From positions 1-46,255 of the forward strand of contig WGER01000023.1 in NCBI GenBank assembly GCA_015492645.1: a stretch of 46,255 nucleotides of DNA, read 5' to 3'. This stretch comes from Nitrospirota bacterium (GTDB taxonomy: Bacteria > Nitrospirota > Thermodesulfovibrionia > Thermodesulfovibrionales > JdFR-85). A program made the translations under genes and the position numbers. Under the pieces are notes generated by a model. The model was not told the DNA's origin, ran no database searches, and saw only the letters and a program-made list of their open reading frames with translations. Below, one piece after another: positions 17,578-25,592 of the stretch (position 1 is the first letter of the stretch; the number at the start of each line of letters is the position of its first letter).

Positions 17578-17601
17578 CTGGGCGGGCTCCTGCCCGCCCA
17601 G
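17578..17601 (+). promoter_or_regulatory. Strong hairpin between nosZ and the NosR-like gene
   Basis: CTGGGCGGGC-TCCT-GCCCGCCCAG is a perfect 10-bp GC-rich stem seven bases after the nosZ stop. The next bases on the coding strand are A-rich, not U-rich, so an intrinsic terminator is unlikely. An RNA stabiliser that raises nosZ expression over downstream genes is more plausible. Confidence 0.6.
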
Positions 17602-17624
17602 AAAAAACAAAAGGGAGAACGTTA

Positions 17625-18689
17625 ATGAGGGTTTTCAAGATCTTGATTGTCTTTATATTGGTATCATCTTTTGCTTATGCCCAGTGGGAGTTCTTTGAAC
17701 ACCGTTATAAGTACGAACTCTCAGATGTCCTGAAGGCGGACAGATTCGTGAAAAAGGATGGCTACTGGGAGGGCTACAGTGGTGACAGACTGGTGGGTTA
17801 TGTCTTTCTATCAAAGGACTGGACAAAGGATCTGGTGGGTTACTCTGGAAAACATATGGAGACCCTGATTGGTATGGACACTCAGGGCAGACTCACCGGA
17901 GTAAAGGTGATATACCATTCAGAGCCGATAGTGTTGATAGGGCTCAAGGAAGACAACTACAAGAGATTTATCAAGCAGTATCCAGGCAAGAGTATCCTGA
18001 CACCCCTGAGGGTGGGTAGAGAGGTATCCATGGACGCAATCACAGGTGCCACTGTGACTGCGGTGGTTCAGAATGCCATAATTACAGGCAGTGCCAGAAA
18101 GGTAGCCACGAAGGTGGGCCTCTTGGAGACAGAAGAGGTGGTGAAGAGAAGGATCAGCCAGCAGTACATGAGGCTCAACTGGGCGGAACTAATACAGACA
18201 GGTGCTATAGGAGTGCTGAAGGTCGAGTACAAGGACCTCGGTCTTGAAGGTAAAGGGGACTACATTGAGGTATATTTTGGTCTTCTGGACCCTCCAACTG
18301 TGGGCAGGAATATCCTCGGGAACAAGAGATACAGTGAACTCAGGGGAAGACTCAAGCAAGGTGAGTCAGCCCTTTTTGTTGTAGCAAGGGGAGAGGGCTC
18401 CTTCAAGGGATCAGGTTATGCAAGGGGTGGAGTGTTTGACAGGTTTAATATCGAACAGGGTGAAAGGGTGTTTGTATTCAGGGACAGGGACTACAGGATA
18501 CTCACAGAAGTGAAGGCCTCTGGTGCGCCTGACATCAAAGAGGGTGGTGTCTTTGTGATAAGAGGTGAGGAGTTCGATCCAACAAGGCCCTTCAAGTTCA
18601 ACCTGATACTGCCATACAGGGTAGGTGCAAAGAAGTTATTCAAGTCATTCACAGTCGAGTATAGATTGCCGGAGTCACTGCTGGAGTGA
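17625..18689 (+). CDS. nosR: NosR N-terminal half: periplasmic FMN-binding protein
   Basis: A 354-residue exported protein with a signal peptide (about residues 1-19, ending AYA). Its FMN-binding domain has the flavinylation motif D137-AITGAT143-V, where the last Thr of TGAT would carry FMN. The rest matches the periplasmic part of NosR, ending exactly where the membrane helices of NosR would begin. The remaining half is encoded 3 nt downstream. NosR feeds electrons to NosZ and helps keep it active. The gene is therefore a split NosR, not a truncation. Confidence 0.88.
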   Translation: MRVFKILIVFILVSSFAYAQWEFFEHRYKYELSDVLKADRFVKKDGYWEGYSGDRLVGYVFLSKDWTKDLVGYSGKHMETLIGMDTQGRLTGVKVIYHSEPIVLIGLKEDNYKRFIKQYPGKSILTPLRVGREVSMDAITGATVTAVVQNAIITGSARKVATKVGLLETEEVVKRRISQQYMRLNWAELIQTGAIGVLKVEYKDLGLEGKGDYIEVYFGLLDPPTVGRNILGNKRYSELRGRLKQGESALFVVARGEGSFKGSGYARGGVFDRFNIEQGERVFVFRDRDYRILTEVKASGAPDIKEGGVFVIRGEEFDPTRPFKFNLILPYRVGAKKLFKSFTVEYRLPESLLE

Positions 18690-18692
18690 GAG

Positions 18693-20894
18693 ATGCCTGA
18701 GGCACTGTGGATACAGATGTGGAAGATGAAGGCCCTCCATGTGGTTGCCTTTACCTGCTTCATAGTGTTGCTCCTGTTGTTAGCGGTGCTGAAGGACCCC
18801 CTCAGCAAGCGGAGGAGGTTGCTCAACGCCGTCCGTTATGCCGCCCTTCTGATCAGTTTTGTCTATGTGGGGCTGTTCCTGAAGGCACAACCAACCACTA
18901 CCAATATAGTAATTGTGGCAAATCAATTAAAGTCACTGAAGTTTTCCATTGGACTGTACCTGATGGAGCCCTTCATCTTCCTGTCCTTTGTCTTTATCAT
19001 TGTTACGATTGTCTTCTGGGGAAGGGGTGTATTCTGTGGATGGCTCTGTCCCTATGGAGCGATGCTGGAACTGTTAAACAAACTATACAGTATGGTCTCT
19101 AAAAAGAGGTTTGAACCGGGAGAATCTGTCCACAGGAGGCTATATTATGTAAAATACACTGTCTTTCTTATTATCCTGGCTGTCTCTTTCTTCAGTTTCA
19201 TTCTATCGGAGTATCTCACAGAGGTGGAACCCTTTAGGACCTTTGTCCTGAAGATGAAGAGACAGTGGTATTTTAATCTGTATTTCCTCTTGATCAGCCT
19301 CCTTTCAGTACTCACCTACAGGGCCTTCTGCAGATACCTCTGCCCCCTCGGCGGTGCCATCGGGATACCTGCACTGCTCAGGGTAATCCCGCTGGTGAAG
19401 TTGAAGAGACATCACCTCTGCGGCACGTGCAGGATCTGTGAGAGACAGTGTCCCTATGGGGCGATAAATCGGGACGGGAGCATAAGGACTGAGGAGTGTC
19501 TGTACTGCCTGGAATGTCAGATGAACTACTGGGATAAAAGGGTATGTCCTGCCCTTAAGAAAGAACAGACCAGACCAAAGATCCTGCTCGTAGCCGCCTC
19601 TCTGCTACTGTTTGTGTGGTTGTTCCCCTCCTTCTCATGGGCAGAGACCATAGTTGTGGGTGACAGATACCCGAGCATCTCCGAGGCCCTCAGATTTGCC
19701 AGAGATGGTGATACAGTGGAGGTCCTGCCGGGCACATACAGGGAGAGGTTTATTATTGACAAGTCGATCTATCTGAAGGGGATAAACAGACCCAGAATTA
19801 TTGCTGAAAGGGGAAATATCATTGAGGTGAAGGCCACTGGAGTTGTTATCGAGGGCTTTGAATTCAGTTACACTGGCAGAGACCTCGGAAGAACAGACAC
19901 AGTGGTCTACATCCATAAGGGCTCAAAGGGGGTGGTGGTGAGAGACAACAGGATGGAGGGTGTGATGTTTGGTGTGTGGAATGTTGAAGGCTCTGACATA
20001 GCAATAGTGGGTAATGTGGTGACAGGCAGAAAGGAACTTGAGAGGGAGAGAAGGGGCAACTGTATCAATCTCACAGGCTCTACAAGGGCCAATGTAATGG
20101 ATAACAACCTTGATTACTGTCGTGACGGAATTTATATGGAGGTCTGTCATGATTCAAAGGTTACAGGGAATGAGATACGCCACTCCCGTTACTCCATTCA
20201 CACCATGTGGGTTGACAGAGGAGAGTTCAACAACAACCGCGCGATTGGCAACTTGGTCGGCCTCGCCATAATGTATACAAAGCATTCAGAGGTGAAGGGC
20301 AACATTGCTGCAGGGAATCAGACCCATGGGCTTCTCTTTCTGCAGGCGGTCAGGACCGATATATCAGACAATATAGTGATAGGAAACACCAAGGGTATCT
20401 TCCTATACAACTCCGTTCTGAATCGAGTCACTTCAAACTTGGTGATGAATAATCAGGTGGGCATCCATAACTGGGGAGGGTCTGAGGAGAACGAGATCAC
20501 AATGAACAGTTTTATCAACAACGAAATCCAGACGAAGTTTGTCTATACAAGGAACCAGTACTGGGATGGCAATTACTGGAGTGACTACTTGGGATGGGAT
20601 ATGACAGGGGATGGCATTGGAGACACACCCTATGAGTCCAACACAGTGGTTGATCATATCCTCTGGAGATACCCGATCCTGAAGGTCCTTTATGCAAGTG
20701 TGTCCCTGCAGATGCTCTGGCTGATTGATAAGCAGTTTCCTGTGCTGGATGTACCAAAGATGATAGACAGGAGACCCTATATGCAACCCTTCCATCCCGA
20801 CTGGAAGGCCCTTGCCCTCAGATATCCCTACAGGCCTGAGAGGTACTATGGAGAGATCCAGAAACTGCCTCATCTGCCAGGAGGGGTGTTCTGA
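18693..20894 (+). CDS. nosD: NosR C-terminal half fused to NosD
   Basis: A 733-residue fusion. Residues about 1-290 are the membrane/ferredoxin half of NosR (NapH-like), with several helices, CGWLCPYG (from about residue 114), CRYLCPLGG and cytoplasmic clusters of CGTCRICERQCP and CLYCLECQ type. A helix at about 296-316 (ILLVAASLLLFVWLF) leads the chain back across the membrane. From about residue 318 follows NosD, a beta-helix of carbohydrate-binding/CASH repeats (ETIVVGDRYPSISEAL onward) needed for CuZ assembly. Usually NosD is a separate secreted protein; here the NosR helix replaces its signal peptide. It overlaps nosF by one base. Confidence 0.92.
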   Translation: MPEALWIQMWKMKALHVVAFTCFIVLLLLLAVLKDPLSKRRRLLNAVRYAALLISFVYVGLFLKAQPTTTNIVIVANQLKSLKFSIGLYLMEPFIFLSFVFIIVTIVFWGRGVFCGWLCPYGAMLELLNKLYSMVSKKRFEPGESVHRRLYYVKYTVFLIILAVSFFSFILSEYLTEVEPFRTFVLKMKRQWYFNLYFLLISLLSVLTYRAFCRYLCPLGGAIGIPALLRVIPLVKLKRHHLCGTCRICERQCPYGAINRDGSIRTEECLYCLECQMNYWDKRVCPALKKEQTRPKILLVAASLLLFVWLFPSFSWAETIVVGDRYPSISEALRFARDGDTVEVLPGTYRERFIIDKSIYLKGINRPRIIAERGNIIEVKATGVVIEGFEFSYTGRDLGRTDTVVYIHKGSKGVVVRDNRMEGVMFGVWNVEGSDIAIVGNVVTGRKELERERRGNCINLTGSTRANVMDNNLDYCRDGIYMEVCHDSKVTGNEIRHSRYSIHTMWVDRGEFNNNRAIGNLVGLAIMYTKHSEVKGNIAAGNQTHGLLFLQAVRTDISDNIVIGNTKGIFLYNSVLNRVTSNLVMNNQVGIHNWGGSEENEITMNSFINNEIQTKFVYTRNQYWDGNYWSDYLGWDMTGDGIGDTPYESNTVVDHILWRYPILKVLYASVSLQMLWLIDKQFPVLDVPKMIDRRPYMQPFHPDWKALALRYPYRPERYYGEIQKLPHLPGGVF

Positions 20895-21781
20895 TGTTTG
20901 TACTGGATGGGGTCACAAAGTACTACAGGGATGTGAGGGGTGTAGAAGAGATCTCTCTCACTATCAGGCAGGGGGAATTCCTCGGACTGGTGGGGCCAAA
21001 TGGCTCTGGCAAATCGACTCTTTTAAAGATAATGCTCGGCCTTCTGAGGCCCAACTCAGGCAGGATACTCTTCAATGGTGAACCGGTGGATGACAGGGGA
21101 TGGAGAGAACTCAGAAGGAGGATCGGATATATGCCGGAGAGGATCTCCTTTTACGATAACCTGACAGGCCTTGAGACCCTCAGATTATTCGCAAGGATAA
21201 AGGGGTGTGAGGTGGATGAGACGGTCAAGCGGTTATTACCAGGGGATGCCCTCCGCAGAAGGGTTGGTGGATACTCAAAGGGCATGAGACAGAGACTCAA
21301 CCTCGCCCAGGCGCTCATGGGTACACCGGATATCCTTGTGCTCGATGAACCAACCTCAGGGCTTGACCCCTCAGGCAGACTGGAGTTCTACAGTCTCATT
21401 GAAGAGATAAGAGAACAGAGGGTCCTTACTGTGGTGCTCTCCACTCACCTGCTCGCAGAGGTGGAGGAGAGGGTTGACAGGGTTGTGATCATGAGGGATG
21501 GCAGGATCAAGGCAGAAGGTAGCATTACAGAGTTGTACAAGAGGTTGAACCTGCCATTGAAGGTGTATATCACCGTAAAGGGCCGGGACACTGTCCTGGA
21601 AGACCTGCTCAGACTTGAAGGTGCAAGGGGATTACTGTACAAAAACGGTTATCTGATTGCTGAGGTCCCTCCGGAAAGGAAGATGAGTTTGCTCGGACTG
21701 TTGATGGAAAAGAGGGAGAGATTTGAAGACATTGAGATAACAGAGCCTTCACTCGAGGAGGTGTTCTTTGGTATTCACTGA
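20894..21781 (+). CDS. nosF: ABC transporter ATPase NosF
   Basis: The cytoplasmic ATPase of the NosDFY maturation system, which supports copper/sulfur-site assembly in NosZ. Walker A is GPNGSGKST (about residue 36), the signature region is YSKGMRQRLNLAQAL, Walker B is ILVLDEPTSGLDP, and the H-loop lies in LSTHLLAEVE. It has 295 residues, normal for the family. It is coupled to the upstream fusion gene by an ATGA-type overlap and overlaps nosY by 14 nt. Confidence 0.95.
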   Translation: MFVLDGVTKYYRDVRGVEEISLTIRQGEFLGLVGPNGSGKSTLLKIMLGLLRPNSGRILFNGEPVDDRGWRELRRRIGYMPERISFYDNLTGLETLRLFARIKGCEVDETVKRLLPGDALRRRVGGYSKGMRQRLNLAQALMGTPDILVLDEPTSGLDPSGRLEFYSLIEEIREQRVLTVVLSTHLLAEVEERVDRVVIMRDGRIKAEGSITELYKRLNLPLKVYITVKGRDTVLEDLLRLEGARGLLYKNGYLIAEVPPERKMSLLGLLMEKRERFEDIEITEPSLEEVFFGIH

Positions 21782-22595
21782 GGCAACAAGAGCGATGGCA
21801 TGGAAGGAACTGACTGACAAGATGAGGAACAGATGGGTCCTTCTGGTGGCCTTCACCTTTCTGCTTTTTACACTGATGATAGCCTATTTCGGGGCAGCAC
21901 CTGCTGGTGTGACTGGATTCAGGAGGATGGAAACCACCCTTGCAAGCCTTACCAGTCTTGTCTCCTTCTTTATACCACTGATGGCCCTCACCCTTGGTGG
22001 TGGAATTATAGCAGACGAGAGGGAGAGAGGCACCCTGGAACTGTTACTCGCCTCGCCCATGTCTGCAACGGAATTTATAGTTGGGAAGTTTCTCGGGCTC
22101 CTTGTTGCCATGACTCTGGCTGTTACCGTTGGGGTTGGTGCTGGAGCAGGCCTGCTCAGTATTAAGACAGGGGTTGAGGGCATGCTAACCTTTGTCAGGT
22201 TTCTGGTGAACTGTATCATCCTGGGGCTGATCTTTCTGAGTATATCACTCTTTGTCTCTGTGCTTCTTTACGAAAGGTCCAGGGTTGTGGCCTTCACAGT
22301 GCTTATCTGGCTTTTTTACACCATCCTCTATGACCTTGGAGTGATAGGGATTGTTCTTATTACAAAGGGAGAGATCGGCATGGGTCCCTTCACCGCCCTT
22401 TTGCTACTGAATCCAGTGGATGTATTCAGGCTCCTCAACTTCTTGGGTATAGGGGAGTTCAGGCTGATCCTTGGCCTTACTGCGGTGGAATTCCCTGAGT
22501 TTATTAACACCACATTTCTGTTAGGGGTGAGCCTGGTATGGCTGGGGGTGCCCATATTAGGGACCCTACTGCTCTTCAGAAGGAGATATCAATGA
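21768..22595 (+). CDS. nosY: ABC transporter permease NosY
   Basis: A 275-residue membrane protein with about six hydrophobic helices and the ABC-2 permease coupling motif IIADERERGTLELLLASPMS. It is the permease partner of NosF. The frame opens with a TTG at 21768 inside the nosF end, with GAGGAGG about 7 nt upstream. The gene order D-F-Y is the standard one for nos clusters. Confidence 0.93.
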   Translation: MVFTEATRAMAWKELTDKMRNRWVLLVAFTFLLFTLMIAYFGAAPAGVTGFRRMETTLASLTSLVSFFIPLMALTLGGGIIADERERGTLELLLASPMSATEFIVGKFLGLLVAMTLAVTVGVGAGAGLLSIKTGVEGMLTFVRFLVNCIILGLIFLSISLFVSVLLYERSRVVAFTVLIWLFYTILYDLGVIGIVLITKGEIGMGPFTALLLLNPVDVFRLLNFLGIGEFRLILGLTAVEFPEFINTTFLLGVSLVWLGVPILGTLLLFRRRYQ

Positions 22596-22617
22596 GTTAT
22601 AGAAAGGAGGACCGACA

Positions 22618-24060
22618 ATGAGAAGACTTTTGGTTGCCCTTTTGTTACTCTTTCCTCTCCTTGCTCATGCCTATGAGGCAGGAGAGGTCAGAGGTGCTGC
22701 CACAGTGAAGGGTGTGGTCATCTACTCAGGGAGACCACCCCAGGATGAAAGAATAATAGTTGACAGGGACAGGGGGGTCTGTGGTTCAAGTCAATCTGCT
22801 GGAAAGTATCTACTGAAGGGGAAGAGGGTACAGAATGTGGTGGTATGGCTTGAAGGAGTGGAGAGGGGGAAACCAGTCCCTGAGTCTGAGGTGAAACTCA
22901 CCATCTCTACCTGCAGGGTGAGGCCACTTGTTAGTGTGGGATTTGTCGGAGGAGTATACAGAATAGTAAACGAGGACCCGATCCTTCATACTGTACAGTT
23001 GAAACTCGGCCTTGAGTATCACAAACTCGTCTCTGATAGACCCCTTGATAAAGGTGTAACCATCTACAACCTGGCACTGCCGAGGAAGGGGATGGAGATA
23101 ACCAGGCCGATAAAGAGATTCCACAGGCTTACAGAGAAGACCGGCATTGTGAGGGTCACCTCTAATACCCATCCATGGATGAGGGCCTATATCTTCGTCT
23201 TTGACCATCCCTATGCCACAGTGACAAACCCCGACGGAGAGTTCGTGATAGGAGATATCCCCCCCGGGGATTACATCTTGAAAGTATGGCATGAAGGATT
23301 CGGCACAAAGGAGATCAGGGTGAACCTCCGTGCCTCAGAAACGGAAGAACTGGAGATTGACCTTGGTGGGGGTACACCCTCAGCAGGATTTCCCGAGGTG
23401 AGATTCGATTTTGGCAGGATCGAGTTGGGCGAGAGGGTCTCGCACGATTTCAGGGTCTTAAATGAAGGTGACGGGATGCTCAGGATCGTGGATCTGATAC
23501 CTGCTTGAAGGCTCTGTACCTCTGTCTCTGCCAGTTCGGCAGAGATACCTCCTGGTGGAGAGGCCCTGGTTACCATCACCTATGACTCAGGGGCTGACCC
23601 TGTGGTGAAGCCCGGAGAGAGGGTCCTCAAGAGTGTGGAGGTCTGGACAAATGACCCGGAAAGGAGGATGGTGATTCTCGCCCTTCAGGGTGAGGTGGCC
23701 TCTAAGGAAGAGGCCCGGTCTGGGGATGACAGAGTGGCCGAGGTGGTCTTCAAAGAAACCACCTTCGACTTCGGTACAGTGGACGAAGGTACAGAAGTCA
23801 GACACAGGTTCTTCTTCACCAACAGAGGAGATGCCCCTTTGAAGATCGAAGAGATAGTGTCTTCCTGAAAGAGGGCAACCAGGGCCTCTGCCAGTTCGGC
23901 AGAGATACCTCCTGGTGGGGATGGTTATATTGAGGTGGTGGTGGACACCAGAGGGATGGAAGGCAGGATCAGCAAGTCCTTTGAAGTAAAAACGAACGAT
24001 CCAGTAAATGGTTCAGTGATACTCACAGTCTATGGAGTGGTGAAAGGAGATGCTCAGTAG
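22618..24060 (+). CDS. Candidate selenoprotein: cupredoxin-like plus two DUF1573 domains, TGA codons 297 and 417
   Basis: One frame of 480 codons with two internal TGA codons (23506-23508 and 23866-23868) and a final TAG. A Sec signal peptide (ending AHA) leads a domain shared with the 25593 gene (CGSSQ, NLALPRK, HPWMRAY, IPPGDY, WHEGF). Then come two DUF1573 domains (VRFDFGRIELGERV and TTFDFGTVDEGTEV). The family has an SCGCT motif after the first half of each domain; here the first Cys is TGA (IPA-U-RLCT and VSS-U-KRAT). Typical DUF1573 sequence continues in frame after both (EIPPGG, WTNDP, KTNDP). Each TGA is followed by the same hairpin. The frame overlaps the next ATG by 11 nt. A gene caller would stop at 23508. 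Confidence 0.8.
23523..23547 (+). promoter_or_regulatory. SECIS-like hairpin 1
   Basis: A 10-bp stem (23523-23532 with 23538-23547, one G-U pair) has apical loop AGTTC with G at loop position 2. The core TCTGCC-AGTTC-GGCAGA starts 18 nt after the TGA at 23506-23508. This matches the general bacterial SECIS layout of an apical-loop G about 16-37 nt downstream of UGA. Confidence 0.7.
23886..23904 (+). promoter_or_regulatory. SECIS-like hairpin 2
   Basis: The same core TCTGCC-AGTTC-GGCAGA (23887-23903), extended by one C-G pair, starts 18 nt after the TGA at 23866-23868. Sequence identity with hairpin 1 runs about 32 nt, well above the similarity of the rest of the two domains. Confidence 0.7.
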
Positions 24061-25051
24061 AAGAGATTTTATAAGGACGGTCCTTATCTGTGGTGGAGCA
24101 ATTTTCCTCAAAAGCGGTGTTGTCCTCTCCTCCGGATTAAAGGACACAGAGGTGAAGGCGGTGACACTGGACATCACTTATACGACAGAGATACTGAGAC
24201 CTCCAAAGAGGAGAGGAGTTCAGATATGGATACCCCTGCCGCGGACAGACCTTGAACAGGAAGTCTCATCCCTGAAAGTGACCTCTCCTTATGAGTACAG
24301 GATTGGAGAGGCTGGTCCAAACAGGATGCTCCATCTGAAGACGGATGAAGTGAAAGAGGGAGACAGGATCACTATGGTGTTCAGATTGAAGAGAGTGGCC
24401 TCTGGGACCACTATTGAACCTGAGGAGGACCCACAGCAGCACCTCAGGCCCTCAGAGTGGGAGAGATGGGACAGGACTGTGGCCGAATTTGTAGAGAGGG
24501 TTGCTGGTAAGGAGAAGGACCCCCTGAAGGTTGGCAGACTCCTCTATGACGCGATTATCGACAGGAGTAAATACCTCCATGAGGTCTGTGGCAGAGGGGT
24601 TGCCACCCTGTTTCTTGAAGAAAAGGTGGGCAGATGTGATGAGTTCCATGCACTGTTCAGGAGTGCACTTATGTACAGGGGTATACCTGCCAGGTGGGAG
24701 CAGGGTATAGCCTTCCCCTACCCGTCTGAGATAAAAAAGAGGGGTGAGTTTGAAGCGGACTGTATTAACGCCCATAGTTGGGTGAGGTTCTACTTAGGTG
24801 ATGGGAGGTGGTTCCCTGTGGACCTGTCCGAGGCGAAGAGAAGGCCAGACCTTAGAGAATACTACTTTGGGAGACTTGTCCCTAACCGTATGAAGGTCTC
24901 AAGTGGCAGAGGGTTGGTGCTCAACCCGCCACAGAAAGGGATAATAAACACCTTTGCCTATACCTATATAGAGGCAGGAGGGCTACCGGTCATCTATGGA
25001 CACAACTACAGAAATACCATTAATTACAAACTGCTGGCCATGGAGGTATAG
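24050..25051 (+). CDS. Exported transglutaminase-like protein
   Basis: A 333-residue protein with a Tat-like start (SRRDFIRT and a hydrophobic stretch). It has a transglutaminase/protease-like core: Cys in VGRCDEFHALF, His in INAHSWVRFY and Asp in FPVDLSEA form the expected catalytic triad. The substrate is unknown. The ATG lies inside the end of the upstream selenoprotein frame, and a thioredoxin-like gene follows at once. This links it to a periplasmic maturation or thiol-redox role in the nos cluster, by context only. Confidence 0.85.
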   Translation: MLSRRDFIRTVLICGGAIFLKSGVVLSSGLKDTEVKAVTLDITYTTEILRPPKRRGVQIWIPLPRTDLEQEVSSLKVTSPYEYRIGEAGPNRMLHLKTDEVKEGDRITMVFRLKRVASGTTIEPEEDPQQHLRPSEWERWDRTVAEFVERVAGKEKDPLKVGRLLYDAIIDRSKYLHEVCGRGVATLFLEEKVGRCDEFHALFRSALMYRGIPARWEQGIAFPYPSEIKKRGEFEADCINAHSWVRFYLGDGRWFPVDLSEAKRRPDLREYYFGRLVPNRMKVSSGRGLVLNPPQKGIINTFAYTYIEAGGLPVIYGHNYRNTINYKLLAMEV

Positions 25052-25052
25052 G

Positions 25053-25550
25053 ATGCTGAGATGGTTAACAATGGTGCTATGGCTTTTTGTGATCATTGTT
25101 CCTGAGGGCCATGCCTCTGAGAAATCTCCACTGGTGGGCAGGCCTGTGCCAACCTTCAAATTACCTGATGAAAATAACAAACTGGTGGATTTCGGGACCC
25201 TGATAGACAGGCCCACCATCATCTATTTTACGCATAATTCATGTCATTACTGCACCCAGATTATAGCGCTCCTGAAGAGGGCAAAGGCGAAGTTTGGAGA
25301 CAGTATAAGGGTGATAGGGATCAATGTGATGGCAGAGGACAACAAACTTGTGAGGGCCTACAAGGAGGAACTGGGGTTTATCTTCCCCATGTTTGCTGGT
25401 AACCGTTACGAAGTATTAAAGACCTACAGAATTAACTATGTACCGGTGCTGGTCTTTGTTGACGCAAAGAGGATTATAAGAAGGGTGGTGGGACACTATA
25501 TACATGAACCCGTGCTCCACAGGTATATAAGGGAGATAATCGAGAAGTAA
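25053..25550 (+). CDS. TlpA-like periplasmic thioredoxin
   Basis: A 165-residue exported thioredoxin-fold protein. The signal peptide or anchor (LTMVLWLFVIIV) is followed by LVGRPVPTFKLPDENNKLVDF, the redox motif CHYC and the cis-Pro region (NYVPVLVFVD). Proteins of the TlpA/ResA class reduce Cys or Sec in the periplasm, for cytochrome c or CuA assembly. I chose the ATG at 25053 because GGAGGT is 6 nt upstream; the longer frame from 24996 lies inside the previous gene. A natural partner would be the DUF1573 selenoprotein two genes upstream. Confidence 0.88.
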   Translation: MLRWLTMVLWLFVIIVPEGHASEKSPLVGRPVPTFKLPDENNKLVDFGTLIDRPTIIYFTHNSCHYCTQIIALLKRAKAKFGDSIRVIGINVMAEDNKLVRAYKEELGFIFPMFAGNRYEVLKTYRINYVPVLVFVDAKRIIRRVVGHYIHEPVLHRYIREIIEK

Positions 25551-25592
25551 GGGGTCTTTGTCCCCGCAAAATAAAAGACAAGGAGGTATAAG

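Noticed and set aside
23506-23508. Pseudogene or sequencing-error explanation of the first TGA
   Set aside because: Frame and family motifs continue without a shift, a second TGA sits at the equivalent site of the next domain, and both have the same downstream hairpin. Two independent random stops at homologous positions are unlikely.
23602-23868. A separate small gene starting at an internal ATG
   Set aside because: It lies in the same frame as the upstream gene, covers the middle of a DUF1573 domain pair, lacks a ribosome binding site and also ends in a TGA at a conserved Cys position. It is better explained as the middle of the selenoprotein.
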